From the NCBI GenBank assembly GCA_024291935.2, contig CM044309.1:3472001-3536000 (forward strand): a stretch of 64,000 bases of DNA, in the 5' to 3' direction. Origin of the DNA: Okapia johnstoni (lineage: Eukaryota; Chordata; Mammalia; Artiodactyla; Giraffidae). The translations under genes and the position numbers were made by a program. The notes beneath the pieces were generated by a model that did no database searches, had not been told where the DNA came from, and saw only the letters and a program-made list of their open reading frames with translations. This document shows, piece after piece, positions 25,160 to 37,075 of this stretch (positions are counted from its first letter, which is position 1; each line of letters opens with the position of its first letter).

Positions 25160-25600
25160 AGTCAAATGTGACTGTGTCTGACTTACTTCACTCAGTATCT
25201 TGACAATCTCTATATCAGACACAAAAAGACAAATGCTATATGATATTGCTTATATGTGGAATCCTTAAAAAAAGTGTGCAACTGTACTAATTTACAAAAC
25301 AGAAATAGTCACAGAGATGTGGAAAACAAACTTGGTTATCAAGGGGGTTAAGGAGGGTCGGATAAATTGGAAGATGGGACTGACATATACACACTACTCT
25401 GTATAAAAGAGATAATAATAAGAACCTTCCGTGTAGCTCAGAGACCTCTATTCAATACTCTGTAATGATCTGTATGGGAATAGAATCTAAAAAAATGGTG
25501 GATATATGCAAATGCATAGCTGATTCACTTTTCCGTATGCCTGAAACTAACACAACATTGTAAATCAACTATACCCCCATATTTTTTAAAAAAATGTGAG
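25160..25600 (+). mobile_element. L1 3' end with 3' UTR
   Basis: Plus strand: 'tgacatatacacactactct', 'ataataataagaaccttccg', 'ctctgtaatgatctgtatgg', 'gcatagctgattcacttttc' and 'ctgaaactaacacaacattg', then an A-rich end near 25590. This is the characteristic ungulate L1 3' UTR wording. No ORF survives. Confidence 0.87.
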
Positions 25601-25648
25601 TTTGTATCTTTTGAAGACAAAATAGCAAAGTAATTTAATTGTTGTCCA

Positions 25649-25812
25649 GTGGGCTCTCCAGGTGGTGCTATTAGTAAAGAACCCACCTGCCAATGCAGGA
25701 GTTTGATCCCTGAGTCGGGAGGATCTCCTGGGGCAGAAGATGGCAGCCCACTCCAGTTTTCTTGCCTGGGGAATCGCACGGACAGAAGAGAAGCAACTTA
25801 GCATGCACACAC
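25649..25812 (+). mobile_element. Bov-tA SINE, 3'-shortened
   Basis: Plus-strand Bov-tA with 'ctccaggtggtgctattagt', 'cctgccaatgcaggagtttg' and 'gaatcgcacggacagaagag'. The usual 'GTCGCAAAGAGT' block is absent, so it is a deleted form. Confidence 0.9.
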
Positions 25813-27026
25813 ATTTCTGTTGCAAATTCACAGGGTTTCTGTCTTTGCGAGGAACACTTATAAATAAACACAGTTGAGCAAAGCAAAAATATAAAACTTG
25901 CCAAATTATATTCCAGTAAGTGTTGGTATCCCTCAAAAAATGCTAAAGAGATTCTAGACACCTTGTTCCAATAATCCTTACACCCCTCTGACCTCTTGTT
26001 TTCTTCAACAACTGATACTTCTTGGGAGTCTTGTTCTCCTGCCTCAGAAGAACCCTTTGGCCCATAATATATTCCATTTTTTTAAATCACAAACCAAATG
26101 TCAGTCACCTCCACCCTCATTCCACTACTTCCTTTGCAACATTCTCATGGGCTACAACGTCTTGTTCCCTAAGATAAGCAATCCTAGATAAATCCAAGTG
26201 AATAAAAGGTAAATGACTAAAGTATTCTTTAGGTCTAATATAGAATTTTTTATAAATTATTTCTTCCAAAAAATAAAAAAATATGGCAAAGTATCTACCT
26301 TCATAATGAGTCACACATTTTTGGTCTATTTAAGGAATTTTTCTAGGATAATTTTGAATCATTGTTATTATTATTTTTTTTTTTGACTTCACATGCTGTC
26401 TCTAGATCCTAACTTGGTGTGACATGTTTACTCCCCCACAATTATATAGCACTTCCTTCCTTATCTAAGTTGTAATTTCCATGGCTATAGGGTCAAATCT
26501 CTGCTATATACACCAGCACATTCCCAGTGGCTGGCAGGTAACCTATTGGTATTCTTTGGGCTGTGATTGGCCCTGGAGACCCTCATTAGGCTGGTCCAGG
26601 CCACAGACTCACTGCAGGAAATCACTCCTTTCTCTTTCCATAAATGGTGTGACTCTTCAGAACCATTTTCCTAATCAATGAACATTTGAATGACTTGAAG
26701 TAACGCTAAGGTTTTGGTTAGAAATTTTCATTTAATATGTTCCAGGGTTTTATTTAATTCACTTAGGCTTTCTCTCTTTTTTTGGAAATAGATTTAGCTT
26801 CTAAAAACTGACCTCCCATCTTTTGGAAACAGCCCCATGCTCCACATGTAGAACGTTTCCTAAGTGTATGAAGATCATCCTAGGCTAATAATGTGTCATC
26901 ATTTAGAAAATCTGACAGTAATACATAACCATGAAGCTACTGGCTAAAAGTTTAATGAGAAATAAATATAGCATGTACATACTTGCCCTCGATACTAGAA
27001 ACTACTGAAGGCAAAAGGGGAAGGGA
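25813..27026. other. Unassigned sequence
   Basis: No gene or repeat recognised. Short frames at 26117-26314 and 26481-26681 have no recognisable product. Confidence 0.5.
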
Positions 27027-27354
27027 GCGTCCCTGGTGGCTCAGTGGTAAAGAATCTGCCTGTCAATGCAGGAGACACGGGTTCGAGCCCTGGTCGGGGA
27101 AGATCCCACACGCCTTGGAGTAGTTAAGCCTGCGCACCGCAGCTATTGAGCCTGTGCTCTAGTCTGGGAGCCGCAGCTCGTGAAGTGTGTGCCCCTCGAG
27201 CCTGCGCTCCACACAAGAGAAGCCAGCGATGGAAGCCCGCGCACCTCGGCGAGAGGGCAGCCCCCGTTCTCTGCGGCTGGAGAATGGTCAGTGCAGCAGC
27301 AAAGGCCCAGTGCAGCAAACATAGATAAGAAATAAATAAAGTTATTAAAAAATA
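27027..27354 (+). mobile_element. CHR-type SINE, long form
   Basis: Plus strand, tRNA-Glu-like head 'gtccctggtggctcagtggt' with B-box-like GGTTCGAGCCC at 27080-27090, a GC-rich body of short degenerate repeats, and an A-rich tail (AATAAATAAAG). The frames over it are not genes. Confidence 0.9.
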
Positions 27355-27378
27355 AAAGAAGGGGATGGTAAAAATGAG

Positions 27379-27517
27379 ATGGTTAAGTAGCATCAGCGAA
27401 CCAATGGACGTGAATCTGAGCAAACTACCGCAGATAGTGGCGGACAGGAGCCTGGCGTACTGCCGTCCACGGGATCCAAGAGTCAGACCTGACTAGCGAC
27501 TGAACAGCAGCAGTTTA
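27379..27517 (+). mobile_element. BovB 3' fragment
   Basis: Plus-strand, diverged BovB 3' end beginning 'gagatggttaagtagcatca' and ending 'gactgaacagcagcag'. It starts at almost the same BovB position as the copy at 57656. Confidence 0.85.
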
Positions 27518-27944
27518 CACTAGAAAGTACAGGGCGGTGTATAAAACTCTCACTGTTGTGGATAATTTGCTTTTGTAAAAAGTCATGAACGTTAGAAAGA
27601 ATGCCAGAACTGAGAATGACCTGGGGCTCACTTGGCCTTACTTCTCCAGAATATTTTTTTAATGGAATTTTTGTGCTCTCTTCCCAGATTGATTGCACTT
27701 ATATCATATACATTTGCATGAACAACGTGACAAATGATAAAAACAAAAAATGTCATTTTATTTCATTCAGGACAAGAGTGATTCATGCAAAATAGTATTA
27801 AAAATGACTATTTAAATTGCGCATTGCCTGTACTTTTCAGAATTAAAGTGATATATGATGTAGAGGTGATGGATGAGGGAGCAATGGAAAGCATATTAAT
27901 ATACAAAGTAGCTTAAATTTTCTAAAAGGATATTTAAGATTTCT
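27518..27944. other. Unassigned sequence
   Basis: AT-rich, no recognised feature; a 64-codon frame at 27601-27795 is unsupported. Confidence 0.5.
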
Positions 27945-28110
27945 ACACTACCTCATTTAATACTGAGAATAAAGCTGTGAGACAGCTATTATTAATTTTC
28001 TAGATGAGAAAATGGAAGCAGAGACAGTTTTCTCCAAACAGCTAGTGAGTGTCAGAGTTGGACTCTCATCAAGACTACTTGACTGAAAGACTGAGCTCCT
28101 GGCCACCATG
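27945..28110 (-). repeat. MIR SINE remnant
   Basis: 'cctcatttaatactgagaat', 'agctattattaattttctag', 'atgagaaaatggaagcagag' and 'acagctagtgagtgtcagag' in the minus-strand MIR order. Confidence 0.78.
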
Positions 28111-28609
28111 AGGAATTTGTAAAAGATAAGAAAATCGGCTCTATTGCTTAATCAGATTCCTAACACATTATTTAAAGTGGTAAGTTTTGTAACATTGGGC
28201 TCAGTTTTTTACTTCTCCCAGACTCTTGCAGTGACTCCTTGTAGGCAGAATATTTATTCACCCTGCTCATGAAGCTCATTTTGGGACTAATACAAGATGA
28301 ATGGGTGTGAACTATGTTACTTCTAAGAAGCAACTCTCTTTCCTCATATTGTTTAATTTTGCCGCTTCTGTTTCTGACCATTGATAATGTAACAACATGA
28401 CTATGTCAGAGGTGCTCCTTTAGCCTAAGTCTCTGAGAAGACAATAGTGCAGATCTGAATACTGACCACACTGAGCACAGTTTGATACACAAGCATAACC
28501 ACATGTTATTTGAATGGGAAATAAGTATTAAAGTCACTGGCGTTTTGAGTTTAGTGGATCTAGAGAAATCTGAATAATTCATTTACCAAGCATCTGTGAA
28601 ACACCGTGC
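28111..28609. other. Unassigned sequence
   Basis: No recognised feature. Confidence 0.5.
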
Positions 28610-28732
28610 TAAGCTGTTTCCGTCATGTCCAACTTTTTGCAATCCTATGCACCGCAGCCCGCCAGGCCCCTCTGTCCAGGGGATTCTCCAGGCAAGAATT
28701 CTGGAGTGGGTTGCCATGCCCTTCTCCAGTGA
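28610..28732 (-). mobile_element. Bov-tA/Bov-A SINE, partial
   Basis: Minus strand, only the BovB-derived half: 'tgtccaactttttgcaatcc' to 'atgcccttctccagtga'. The tRNA-like head is missing. Confidence 0.9.
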
Positions 28733-28872
28733 ACTAACCTAGATCAATCTAAAATGATCATTGGTAGCATTTTATAGTAGAAAACCTAACTTGTCACAGC
28801 ACTCTTTTAATTTTTATGGAAAACAGGAAGTTGCTCTAGAAAAACATATTCATCCTATGTGGGCGTGTGTGT

Positions 28873-29083
28873 GCTGTGCTCAGTTGTGTCCAGCTCTTTG
28901 TGACACCCTGGACTGTAGCCTGCCAGGCTCCTCTGTCCGTGGAGTTTTCTAGGCAGAATACTGGAGTGGGCTGCTATTTGCTGCTCCAGGGGATCTTCCC
29001 AACCCAGGGGATCGAACCCTTGTCTCTTGCATCTCCTTCACTGGCAGGAGGATTCTTTCCCATTGTGCCACCTGGGAGCCCTA
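28873..29083 (-). mobile_element. Bov-tA SINE
   Basis: Minus strand from 'gctcagttgtgtccagctct' to 'tgtgccacctgggagccct', same direction as the partial copy about 140 bases to the left. Confidence 0.93.
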
Positions 29084-30242
29084 TGTAGATAGCACTGGTT
29101 AAATGTTATCTAATTCTGTTGACGTAGACAGAATACGGTTTGCCAGCATAGTTTTGTTTACCTGATACCAAGAAAGGGCTTCTATAAAAACATATATCCT
29201 TGCAATGGTCGGGGATAGAAATCATGCATTCTGTATAAGCATGGTTTCTCTGCATAGATACTGTCTTATAAATACTCCTGGGAGTGGCTGCTCATCATGA
29301 CAGCAATGCTGTACTGCACATGCGTTCATCAAAGTGATTTTCTCCATGATTGGCTAGATCTGGGGTGGATCCTAAGTGATCAGTATTCACTGGTTAGGGA
29401 GGACAGGATGGAAGCCTAAAAGCAGAGGGAAAAGAGGCACAGGCGCAGAATAAAAGGAATATCCTGACTTCCTTTATATCACTGTGATCACGTTATGACA
29501 CAAGCTGGAATAAGCAAATATATTACTGGAGCTTACACGTTCTCTTTAAACATTTCAATATAAGTATCGTGGTTTATGGGTGAGAAAGATACACCATAAT
29601 CTGAAGTGTATGAATGACCATCTTTTAAATGTGTATCCTGCACCGTTTTGGTGCTAGAAGTTTACCAAAGTATGTGTTTGCAATAGAGTTGACACCAAAT
29701 GTCACAGCTATAATTTCCTGGACTTATGGGAAGAGAACAAAGGCTGATGTAATAGGACACTGATAAATCTGAGTGAAGAACAAAGTTATAAGACTTCAAG
29801 TCACACTGCCCGAAGGAAGATTTTGCAATAGGTTACCAAGAAAAGCCATGTGATGCTGTCATTAAGCGCATAGCCCTGGGGTTTTCCACAAAGCAGAAAT
29901 CTAGAAAACCTGCATCACACAGCTAAGTTATGTGTTCATTGTGTAAGCTACAATTTAGTTTGTGACACAGCTTTATCCACCACGTTAAATTTATATTGAT
30001 AATTTGAGTTTATTGATATTATGGCTTTGTTTTTAATTTGTGTGAGGTTAATTTTATATGTTTAGTTTATGTGTTAATTCTATACCTAATTTATGTATTG
30101 ATATAAATAGTTTACACTTAGTTTCAGGTTTATCTATTTTTAAGTAGTGTAAAAAATATAATCTAACTCAACACTGAGGTTTGCAAGAATTTTGCTTTTC
30201 TCTTTATAGCATTCTACTCATTAAAGAAATTCTATTCTCCAA

Positions 30243-30243
<1 letters not shown>
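29084..30243. other. Unassigned sequence
   Basis: No gene or repeat recognised; AT-rich toward 30000-30180. Confidence 0.5.
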
Positions 30244-30277
<34 letters not shown>

Positions 30278-30301
30278 CTCATATCTATCTATCTACATAT
30301 C

Positions 30302-30342
<41 letters not shown>
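30244..30342. repeat. Compound TA/ATCT/TG/TA microsatellite
   Basis: (TA)n at 30244-30277, ATCT units at 30281-30296, (TG)n at 30302-30317 and (TA)n at 30318-30342. Confidence 0.95.
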
Positions 30343-30343
<1 letters not shown>

Positions 30344-30344
<1 letters not shown>

Positions 30345-30461
30345 CGTTCAGTCTTGTCTGGCTCTTGGCAACCCCATGGACCGTAACCTACCAGGCTCCT
30401 CTGTCCATGGGATTTTCCAGGCAAGAGTACTGGAGTGGGTTGCCGTTTCCTTCTCCAGGGG
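30344..30461 (-). mobile_element. Bov-A SINE fragment inside a microsatellite
   Basis: Minus-strand BovB-derived half of a Bov SINE ('ggcaaccccatggaccgtaa' to 'tttccttctccagggg'), flanked directly by TA repeats on both sides. Confidence 0.9.
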
Positions 30462-30484
30462 AATATATATATTATATATATTTG

Positions 30485-30529
<45 letters not shown>

Positions 30530-30561
30530 TATGTATATATATTTATGTGTATATAGTGTAT
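30462..30561. repeat. (TA)n microsatellite
   Basis: Imperfect TA tract with occasional TG and CT interruptions, on the far side of the SINE fragment. The Ile/Tyr-rich frames of 62-130 codons read across 30181-30623 are produced by it. Confidence 0.95.
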
Positions 30562-33119
30562 CTCCATTCTTAAACTTACAAAGAGAGCAAACTATGAAGT
30601 TTCCAGTTAAGATTCGCAAATGATTTTGCTTTATAAAATTCTCCTACTCAGCAGGGCATGGGATAGAAAATCTGTGTTGGGTAAATGAATATTTAGAGAG
30701 AATGAGACTGGAAGTCTTGAGTTCGTAATCTGCTCTACTGCAAGGAAGTTCGGGAAGCAGTTGTGACAAAGCCTGCTCTTGAAAAAGCCCGGTTTTGATT
30801 TTATGACATATGATAGCTATATTTGCAGCTAACATAAAGCGATATGAAAGAGTATATTTTGTTTGAAGTCCAGTAATCTCTACTGACAAAATTTAGAATC
30901 CTTTAAAGGCAATTGTTGTTTGATGTAACAACAGAAGTGAAAAGCTTCATTCACAGACACTAGCATCTTTATGCCAGGTTTCGAGAATGTTGACAGGCAT
31001 CCAAGGGGAAGAAAGAATTCTTGTCCTAAATTCAGTCCATCATTAACTGCTACTTTCCTTGGCTTGTTATGCATCCAGTTGTTGCACTCATCAGCCCAGA
31101 TTGGCGTTTTCAGATGTTCTCCAATACGACAAAGTACGCATTAGATGCCCTGTAGTTCTCTCAACTATATAACCCAAAACCCTGGAGAGCTCAGTGCATG
31201 AAAGTTCCTTGAACAACCTTCCTCTTCCTGGAATACGTAAATTGTTCCTGGAATATCTGAGTATTTTGGGAGTAAAGTGGCCCAGTTTCTTGATGTGATC
31301 ATTTTAAACTGTCCCTCAAAATATTATTAGATCCAGAAATTTCATGCACAAAAATTTCTTCCTTGAAACTGATCCAGCCAATGCACCTGTGTTCCTGGCC
31401 AAATTCCCTTTGATTCCAAATGATAAAAACCTTTTTCCATTGAAAAAAATGCATCAAACTCTTTCTCTTCCTTTCAACTGACATTTATGATCCATTTGAG
31501 GCTGCAGTTTTCCTGTGAAAAGATACGACTCTGCAAAACTGACCTTTAAGAGGTGAGGAGTCACTATTTGTGAGTTGTCACTTATAGACTTTCCTTTAGT
31601 TGTAGAAGATTAGACTATTTCTTGTATTACACTAAAGAATGCTTTTTAAAAATTTGGTTTGGAATGATAGTTGCTATTGCTGTTAGCAGCACTCACTTCT
31701 GTACTATTTCTGTTAGCCGAAATCACTTCTGTGGGCTTAATTTATTTCCCAGTTTTGCAATTATCAGTTTTCTTTTTTTTTTCTTTCTGGGTTTATGTTG
31801 ACCTATATATACTAAAATTTGAATTTAAAATTTCTGGTTGCCGGAGATGAAAGTTCCCCTACAGAGATAATTAGGCAGTATGGATGTAGTTTTTCAACAT
31901 GTGCTGTAAATTTCAGTGAGGATTGTCCTCTATAATTGCTTTTGGCACTTTCTGATTTTGTCCTTGGCACCACACGTTGAGTTCAGCAGCAGTTGAAACA
32001 CATCAATTCTCTTTCTTCTGAAGAAGGTCACTAGCCTTTGCCCTCTGCAGCTTCAACTGTCCTGAGACTGTGACAGAACACAATAGCAACCAACAATAAC
32101 ATTACGCTATAAATAATACAAGAGCACATTAAACATTAATCCCATTTTCATGTAATTATCATATTTTTTTCTGAAAAGTCATTGAATGTTTGTTCCCTTA
32201 AGCTCAAAATAGTACTTTACATTCATTCATATGGCTCTTTCTGTAATATTTCTGTTGAAATTATTGAGTGATATTTTCTCTTTATTTGGGAAGAAAAGAT
32301 GATAAAATGGTATTTTTGTCTTCATATTAGTAGTTGGATTAATGAAGTATTTTTATAGCAAATTTATAAGTATTTAATGCAGGGTTTATTTCAAAATCAT
32401 AAAAATTCATTGTGACAACATAGAGAAGTAACTGTGTTTATGGAAGTAGGAGCAGAATTTTCTTAGAAACAAACTAGACTTGTATTTAACCTCCGCTGCA
32501 CTCACTACAGATGCATCTAAGGATATTCTGAGAAAGCAGAAATGAGACTCCTTTGTTCTTTGCTTTTTTTTTTTTTAATTTTGAAGTCATTAACATAGTC
32601 TTTGGTATAACCCACTGGACAGTTTGAAAAATATTTATCTTTGATGGACTTAAATTTATATTTCATGCTGATCAATTTCATATAGATGATCATGATTTTA
32701 ACTTATTATATTGAACTATTACTTTGAATAATCACAAGAGCATTAGAAATGGTTTAGTAAAATGGGGAAGACTAGTATATGATTACTAAATAAAGAATAA
32801 CAAGGCCAAGATCTGGCTGATAATATTCCTGTTAACAACAGTGAGATCTTATTTCAGAATACATGGGGCGCACGTTGGGGAAAGTCAGACTTCTCAGGGT
32901 GTGACCAATCTGTGGTCAGTGTTTAAAGTAGACAAGATCAAGTGAGAGCGGAAAACTAGCGCAGGTCAGCTGTGAGCCAGTGAGAGCCGGGAGGCAAGGG
33001 AGGATGCTCAGAGACAGGGAGGCCAGGGGACAGGTTCCAAGGGAACTGTGGAGGCATCGTGAGAGTGTTGCACGTCGAGAGGAATGCACGTCCAAGCAAT
33101 GCATTGGAGTTTTTAAAAT
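30562..33119. other. Long stretch without recognised features
   Basis: AT-rich, short chance frames, no repeat family named. A (T)n run lies at about 32565-32577. Confidence 0.5.
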
Positions 33120-33450
33120 TCCCAGACATAGATACTAACTCTGGCTAGCGTAAGCAAAAAAAAACCCAGAATTTATTGAAAGACTATGTGAGAGCTTACA
33201 GCATTCAGCAGAAGATTAGAGAACCAGACATGGAAAACAATGAATCCCAAGTGACTCTAGGGTGTAAAAGGTATGAGTGCTTCCTAGACTCATGGGGTGC
33301 ATTTTCAGTGTTTGTTCTTCTGTGTGATTCAGATTGTCAGGAGAGGGTGCAAATGCCAGGCTTGGGTTATCCAGGTGCCTCTTGGCTAGAGAAGGGCAAC
33401 ACAACTTACATAAAGCTTGCCTGGGCTGCAAACAGGAGGAGAGGAGACAA
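33120..33450 (+). repeat. Possible ancient interspersed repeat
   Basis: The opening 'taactctggctagcgtaagc' with 'cagaatttattgaaagacta' and 'agccttaca'-like text looks like a decayed mammalian repeat with an AATTTATTG motif, but I cannot name the family. A 130-codon frame (33176-33568) runs through it. Its composition is uneven, with an Ile run near the end, and it matches nothing I know. Confidence 0.3.
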
Positions 33451-34176
33451 ATTCTCAAAAGAAAAATTACCCAAAGAAGGTGAAATGGATGCTATACAAC
33501 AACAACTATTGATAATTATAATAGCAGCAAAGGATCGAAGCTGTCTAACGCCACAGATAATTCTATAGATACCTAACAACTTCTGAAGGAACAACACAAC
33601 AGAAGTAGAAATACCATAGCATAAAATATAATGATATTTTTATTAAGGATCCATCACAATCACTATTTCAGCTTCATAATTGTGATTACTGGTTGTAGCA
33701 ATGGTTTTCTTCCCTAAAAAGGTTATGAAAAACTCTCTTCAAGAAAAACAAAAAAACTCTCATCAAAAATATCAAAGATAAAGCATGTCAGTTAATCTAC
33801 TTTTTAAATTGGAATTAAGTATATATGAATACATAAAGAATTCTAAAGAATCATGTCTAAGTAATGGCTCTGGAAGAAGAAAGGAAACAAAATTGGCAAG
33901 CATGTAAGCATTCAGTGTCTCTCTTTGCAAACCTGATGGTTAAAGGAACTACTTTGGTTAAGGTCATCCACGTACTTTGAAGTATGGCCGAAGCCTGTGC
34001 CTATGAACTGTTTTCCACTACGCCTTTCGGATGTAACTCAGCAGTCTTTCTCTGTTTTCGGCATGAAAGATGGTTTTATCTCCTGTCACCTTGCAGGGGT
34101 TCACAGCCATGCCAAGCTTCAGAACTGTAGTTCAGTTTGACTTCCAAGGGTTTGCCTATCTGTTCTGCTTATATTA
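33451..34176. other. Unassigned sequence
   Basis: No recognised feature. Confidence 0.5.
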
Positions 34177-34340
34177 GGGCTTCCCAGGTGGCGCCAGTGG
34201 TAAAGAATCCACTTACCAATGCAGGAGACACAAGAGATGCAGGGTTCAATCCCTGGGTCATGAAGAGCCCTTGGAGTAGTAGGAAGTGGCAGCCTACTCC
34301 AGTGTTCTTGCCTGGAAAATTCACAGACATAGGAGTGAAA
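34177..34340 (+). mobile_element. Bov-tA SINE, 3'-shortened
   Basis: Plus strand from 'gggcttcccaggtggcgcca' to 'cctggaaaattcacagacat'; the distal part with the GTCGCAAAGAGT block is missing. Confidence 0.92.
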
Positions 34341-34354
34341 AACATCCAAACTCA

Positions 34355-34560
34355 GTAGCCAAATGCTATTGTATTTAAATCCTGATCACACCACTGACAA
34401 CTTGTGTGACTGAAATATGTGCTTCCAAGTCTCTTTCCATCTGTCTGCAAAACAGTTAATCTAAAAAATACCTGCCATGTTCATGTAAAACAGTTAACCA
34501 GGTACTGGTGCATAACAAGCACTCAAACGATATTATCTGTTTCTACATCATTGTTCAATT
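34355..34560 (+). repeat. MIR SINE remnant
   Basis: 'aatcctgatcacaccactga', 'caacttgtgtgact', 'gtctgcaaaacagttaatct' and 'gcataacaagcactcaaacg' follow the MIR order with many changes. Confidence 0.75.
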
Positions 34561-34975
34561 CACTTGGCTTCTTTTCTTACAGAGACATCTGGAAGAATTC
34601 CATTTGAATGACCCTTGTTTTGGTTTTGATCAACGGGGCAATTACAGACAGCCGATGCGTCTTGTCATTTACCTTCCAGTAAAAGCCCTCTGGAAGACTG
34701 GTTACAATAATTTCCTTAGTTTTGTTTGTATTTTGACCTAGTAGTCCTACTTTTTAATTGTCTTCTATTGTTTGATTATTAGGAATATAATTATACAGTA
34801 TAAAAAACAACATTCCCCATAATTCGTGAATCATATTGACTTTGCATATAGTTTTCCTGACCCAGGTTTATATGTATTCTTGCCATTCTTTAGAGCTGGG
34901 AATGATCCACATGTTTATCGTATAGACTGTAAGCTCAACGATGGCATATACTAATTATTCTAACTTACATGTTAT
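34561..34975. other. Unassigned sequence
   Basis: AT-rich, no recognised feature. Confidence 0.5.
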
Positions 34976-35570
34976 GACCCAACCCCAAATGGGCTTGACT
35001 CTCAGTAACAAATGCTAGGAAGAGCAATAAAAATCAGCAGATGAATGGATAAGAAAGTTGGGGTATATATATACAATGGACTATTACTCAGCTATTAAAA
35101 AGAACACATTTGAGTCAGTTCTAAGGAGGTGGATGAAACTGGAGCCTATTATACAGAGTGAAGTAAGTCAGGAAGAAAAACACCAATACAGTATATTAAT
35201 GCACAGATATGGAATTTAGAAAGTTGGTAACGACAACCCTGTATGCGAGACAACAAAAGAGACACAGATGTAAAGAACAGACTTTTGGACTCTGGGAGAG
35301 AGGGCGAGGGTGGGATGATCTGAGAGAATAGCATTGAAACATGTATATTACCATATGTGAAACAGATCACCAGTCGAGGTTTGATGCATGAAGCAGGGCA
35401 CTCAAAGCCGGTGCACTGGGATGACCCAGAGGGATGGGATGGGGAGGGAGGTGGGAGGAGGGTTCGGGATGGGGGACACATGTACAACCCATGGCTGATT
35501 CATGTCAGTGTATGGCAAAAACCACCACAATATTCTAAAGTAATTAGCCTCTAATTATCATTCATTAATT
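34976..35570 (+). mobile_element. Ruminant L1 3' end with 3' UTR
   Basis: Plus strand: 'tacaatggactattactcag', 'aggtggatgaaactggagcc', 'gtgaagtaagtcaggaagaa', 'gaggtgggaggagggttcgg' and 'tgattcatgtcagtgtatgg', then an A/T tail. It reads better than the other L1 pieces, so it is probably younger. Frames on either strand (65 and 112 codons) are incidental. Confidence 0.9.
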
Positions 35571-36143
35571 AATTAAAAATTATATCCTATCACAAAGGTC
35601 CATAATCATACCAACTCAGAAAATCTGCCAAAGGAATTAGCTGCCACATTTCCTAGCAGAAGAGTTCAATGATGCAGCAGTGCAGAAAGTCAGAACCATG
35701 GAGGCCATTCTGACACACCGGTTTGTGTCTTCTAAGCCTCGTGTACAGAGCCCAGGCCCGTACCAGGATGCCCTGCAGCTCAAGTCCTCTCCAGCATCTC
35801 CTGTTTACTCTCTAAGCCTGTCCCCTAAGGTCTCCTCTCCGATCCCCCATATTTACCCAATTCCTTCCACCAGAGGGGAGCTTACCAGCTATCATATAAA
35901 CCCATCCCTGATTGGTAATTTTTTATTTGCCTATGATTTTACTCATTACAATATAATTTGCATATGGAGGGTGAACTGTAGTTTTCCATCAAAGTTAAAG
36001 CTTGCACAGTCCTTTCTGCCTTCCTGTGGTTAACTTCTGCCATAACATTGATGCCCTCCATTTTTAATGGTATCAAAAATCTAGAAGCAGAACTTATCCA
36101 TGTCTTCATATATGAACACACACGCTGAAAAACAAAACAAAAT
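35571..36143. other. Unassigned; 117-codon frame
   Basis: A plus-strand frame at 35680-36033 is Ser/Pro-rich in the first half (YSLSLSPKVSSPIPHIYPIP). No domain is recognised and no splice or poly-A support is seen. A retroviral LTR-like or chance origin is possible. Confidence 0.4.
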
Positions 36144-36560
36144 GGGCTCACCTGAGAGCTCAGTTGGTAAAGAATCTGCCGGCAATGCAGGAGACCTGGG
36201 TTCGATCCCTGGTTGGGAAGATCTGCTGGAGAAGGGAGAGGCTACCCACTCCAGAATTCTTGGGCTTCCCTTGTGGCTCAGCTGGGAAAGAATCCGCTTG
36301 CAATGCAGGTGACCTGGCTTTGATCCCTGGTTGGGAAGATCCCCTGGAGAAGGAATAAGCTACCCACTCCAGTATTTCTGGGCTTCCCTTGTGGCTCAGC
36401 TGGGAAAGAATCTGCCTGCAATGCGGGCGACCTGGGTTCGATCCTTGGGTCAGGAAGATCCCCTGGAGAAGGGAATGGCTACCCACTCCAGTATTCTGGC
36501 AGGGAGAATTCCACAGACTGTATAGTCCATGGGGTCGCAAAGAGTCAGACACGACTGAGG
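36144..36560 (+). mobile_element. Bov-tA SINE with three tandem tRNA-like heads
   Basis: Three head units stand in tandem before a single BovB-derived 3' part: 36144-36261, 36262-36379 and 36380-36560. The first two are 118 bases each. Box-B-like GGTTCGATCC is kept in unit 1 (36199) and unit 3 (36435) but is changed to a CTTTGATCC form in unit 2. The third unit continues into 'gtccatggggtcgcaaagag' and the usual GACACGACTGAGG end. Six frames of 64-130 codons overlap it and are not genes. Confidence 0.93.
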
Positions 36561-36919
36561 AGCCTACCAGGTATACGCAATATTTGAAGTCAAAGAAGCC
36601 AAGAATAATATCAAAATGTTATGAAAAAATGAATCCCAACCTGTTGAAGCTAGGGACTCCAGCAAGCAGGCAAATGAGTATAACAGGATTGCATAAGGAA
36701 AGGTTCTCGAAAATGAAGCAAACAGCATTCAGCTTTATCACTGAGCATCCTTGACTCATTGAGCCGGACTCGTGACCCAGGGGTGTCTCTATCCTGCATG
36801 TAAGGGCACCAGCAGACAGGACACTTAAAGGAAGTTTAGGAATATGGAAATAAGAATAGACTTGGTTGCCACTTTTTTCTGTACAAATTACTACTAACTA
36901 CATCAACTACCTCCTTGTT
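36561..36919. other. Unassigned sequence
   Basis: No recognised feature. Confidence 0.5.
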
Positions 36920-37075
36920 ATGCAAAGTGCGGTCTGCAGACCAAAAACGCCTACCTCACCTGGGAGACATTTGAGCCCGAATGGAGAGCTACTGAGTCAG
37001 AACTTATATTTTAATAAAATTTCTAGGTAATATTTTTTTTTTTTTACCTTTTTGCACACATTAAAGTTAGAAGCA
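36920..37075 (+). mobile_element. MER5-type (hAT-Charlie) element remnant
   Basis: 'aaagtgcggtctgcagacca', 'ctacctcacctgggagacat', 'ctactgagtcagaacttata' and 'ttttaataaaatttctaggt' follow the MER5A/B order. Poly-T at 37030-37043 breaks the right end. Confidence 0.75.

Noticed and set aside
27027..27354. Functional tRNA-Glu gene
   Set aside because: The tRNA-like head keeps a B-box-like motif, but the acceptor stem is not closed and it continues into a SINE body and A-rich tail. The same applies to the other SINE heads.
30181..30623. Ile/Tyr-rich open frames of 62-130 codons
   Set aside because: Produced by TA and TG microsatellites.
33176..33568. 130-codon plus-strand frame
   Set aside because: Crosses a probable old repeat and ends in an Ile run; no domain and no transcript evidence can be seen.
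36144..36560. Six overlapping frames of 64-130 codons
   Set aside because: All lie within a Bov-tA SINE with repeated heads.
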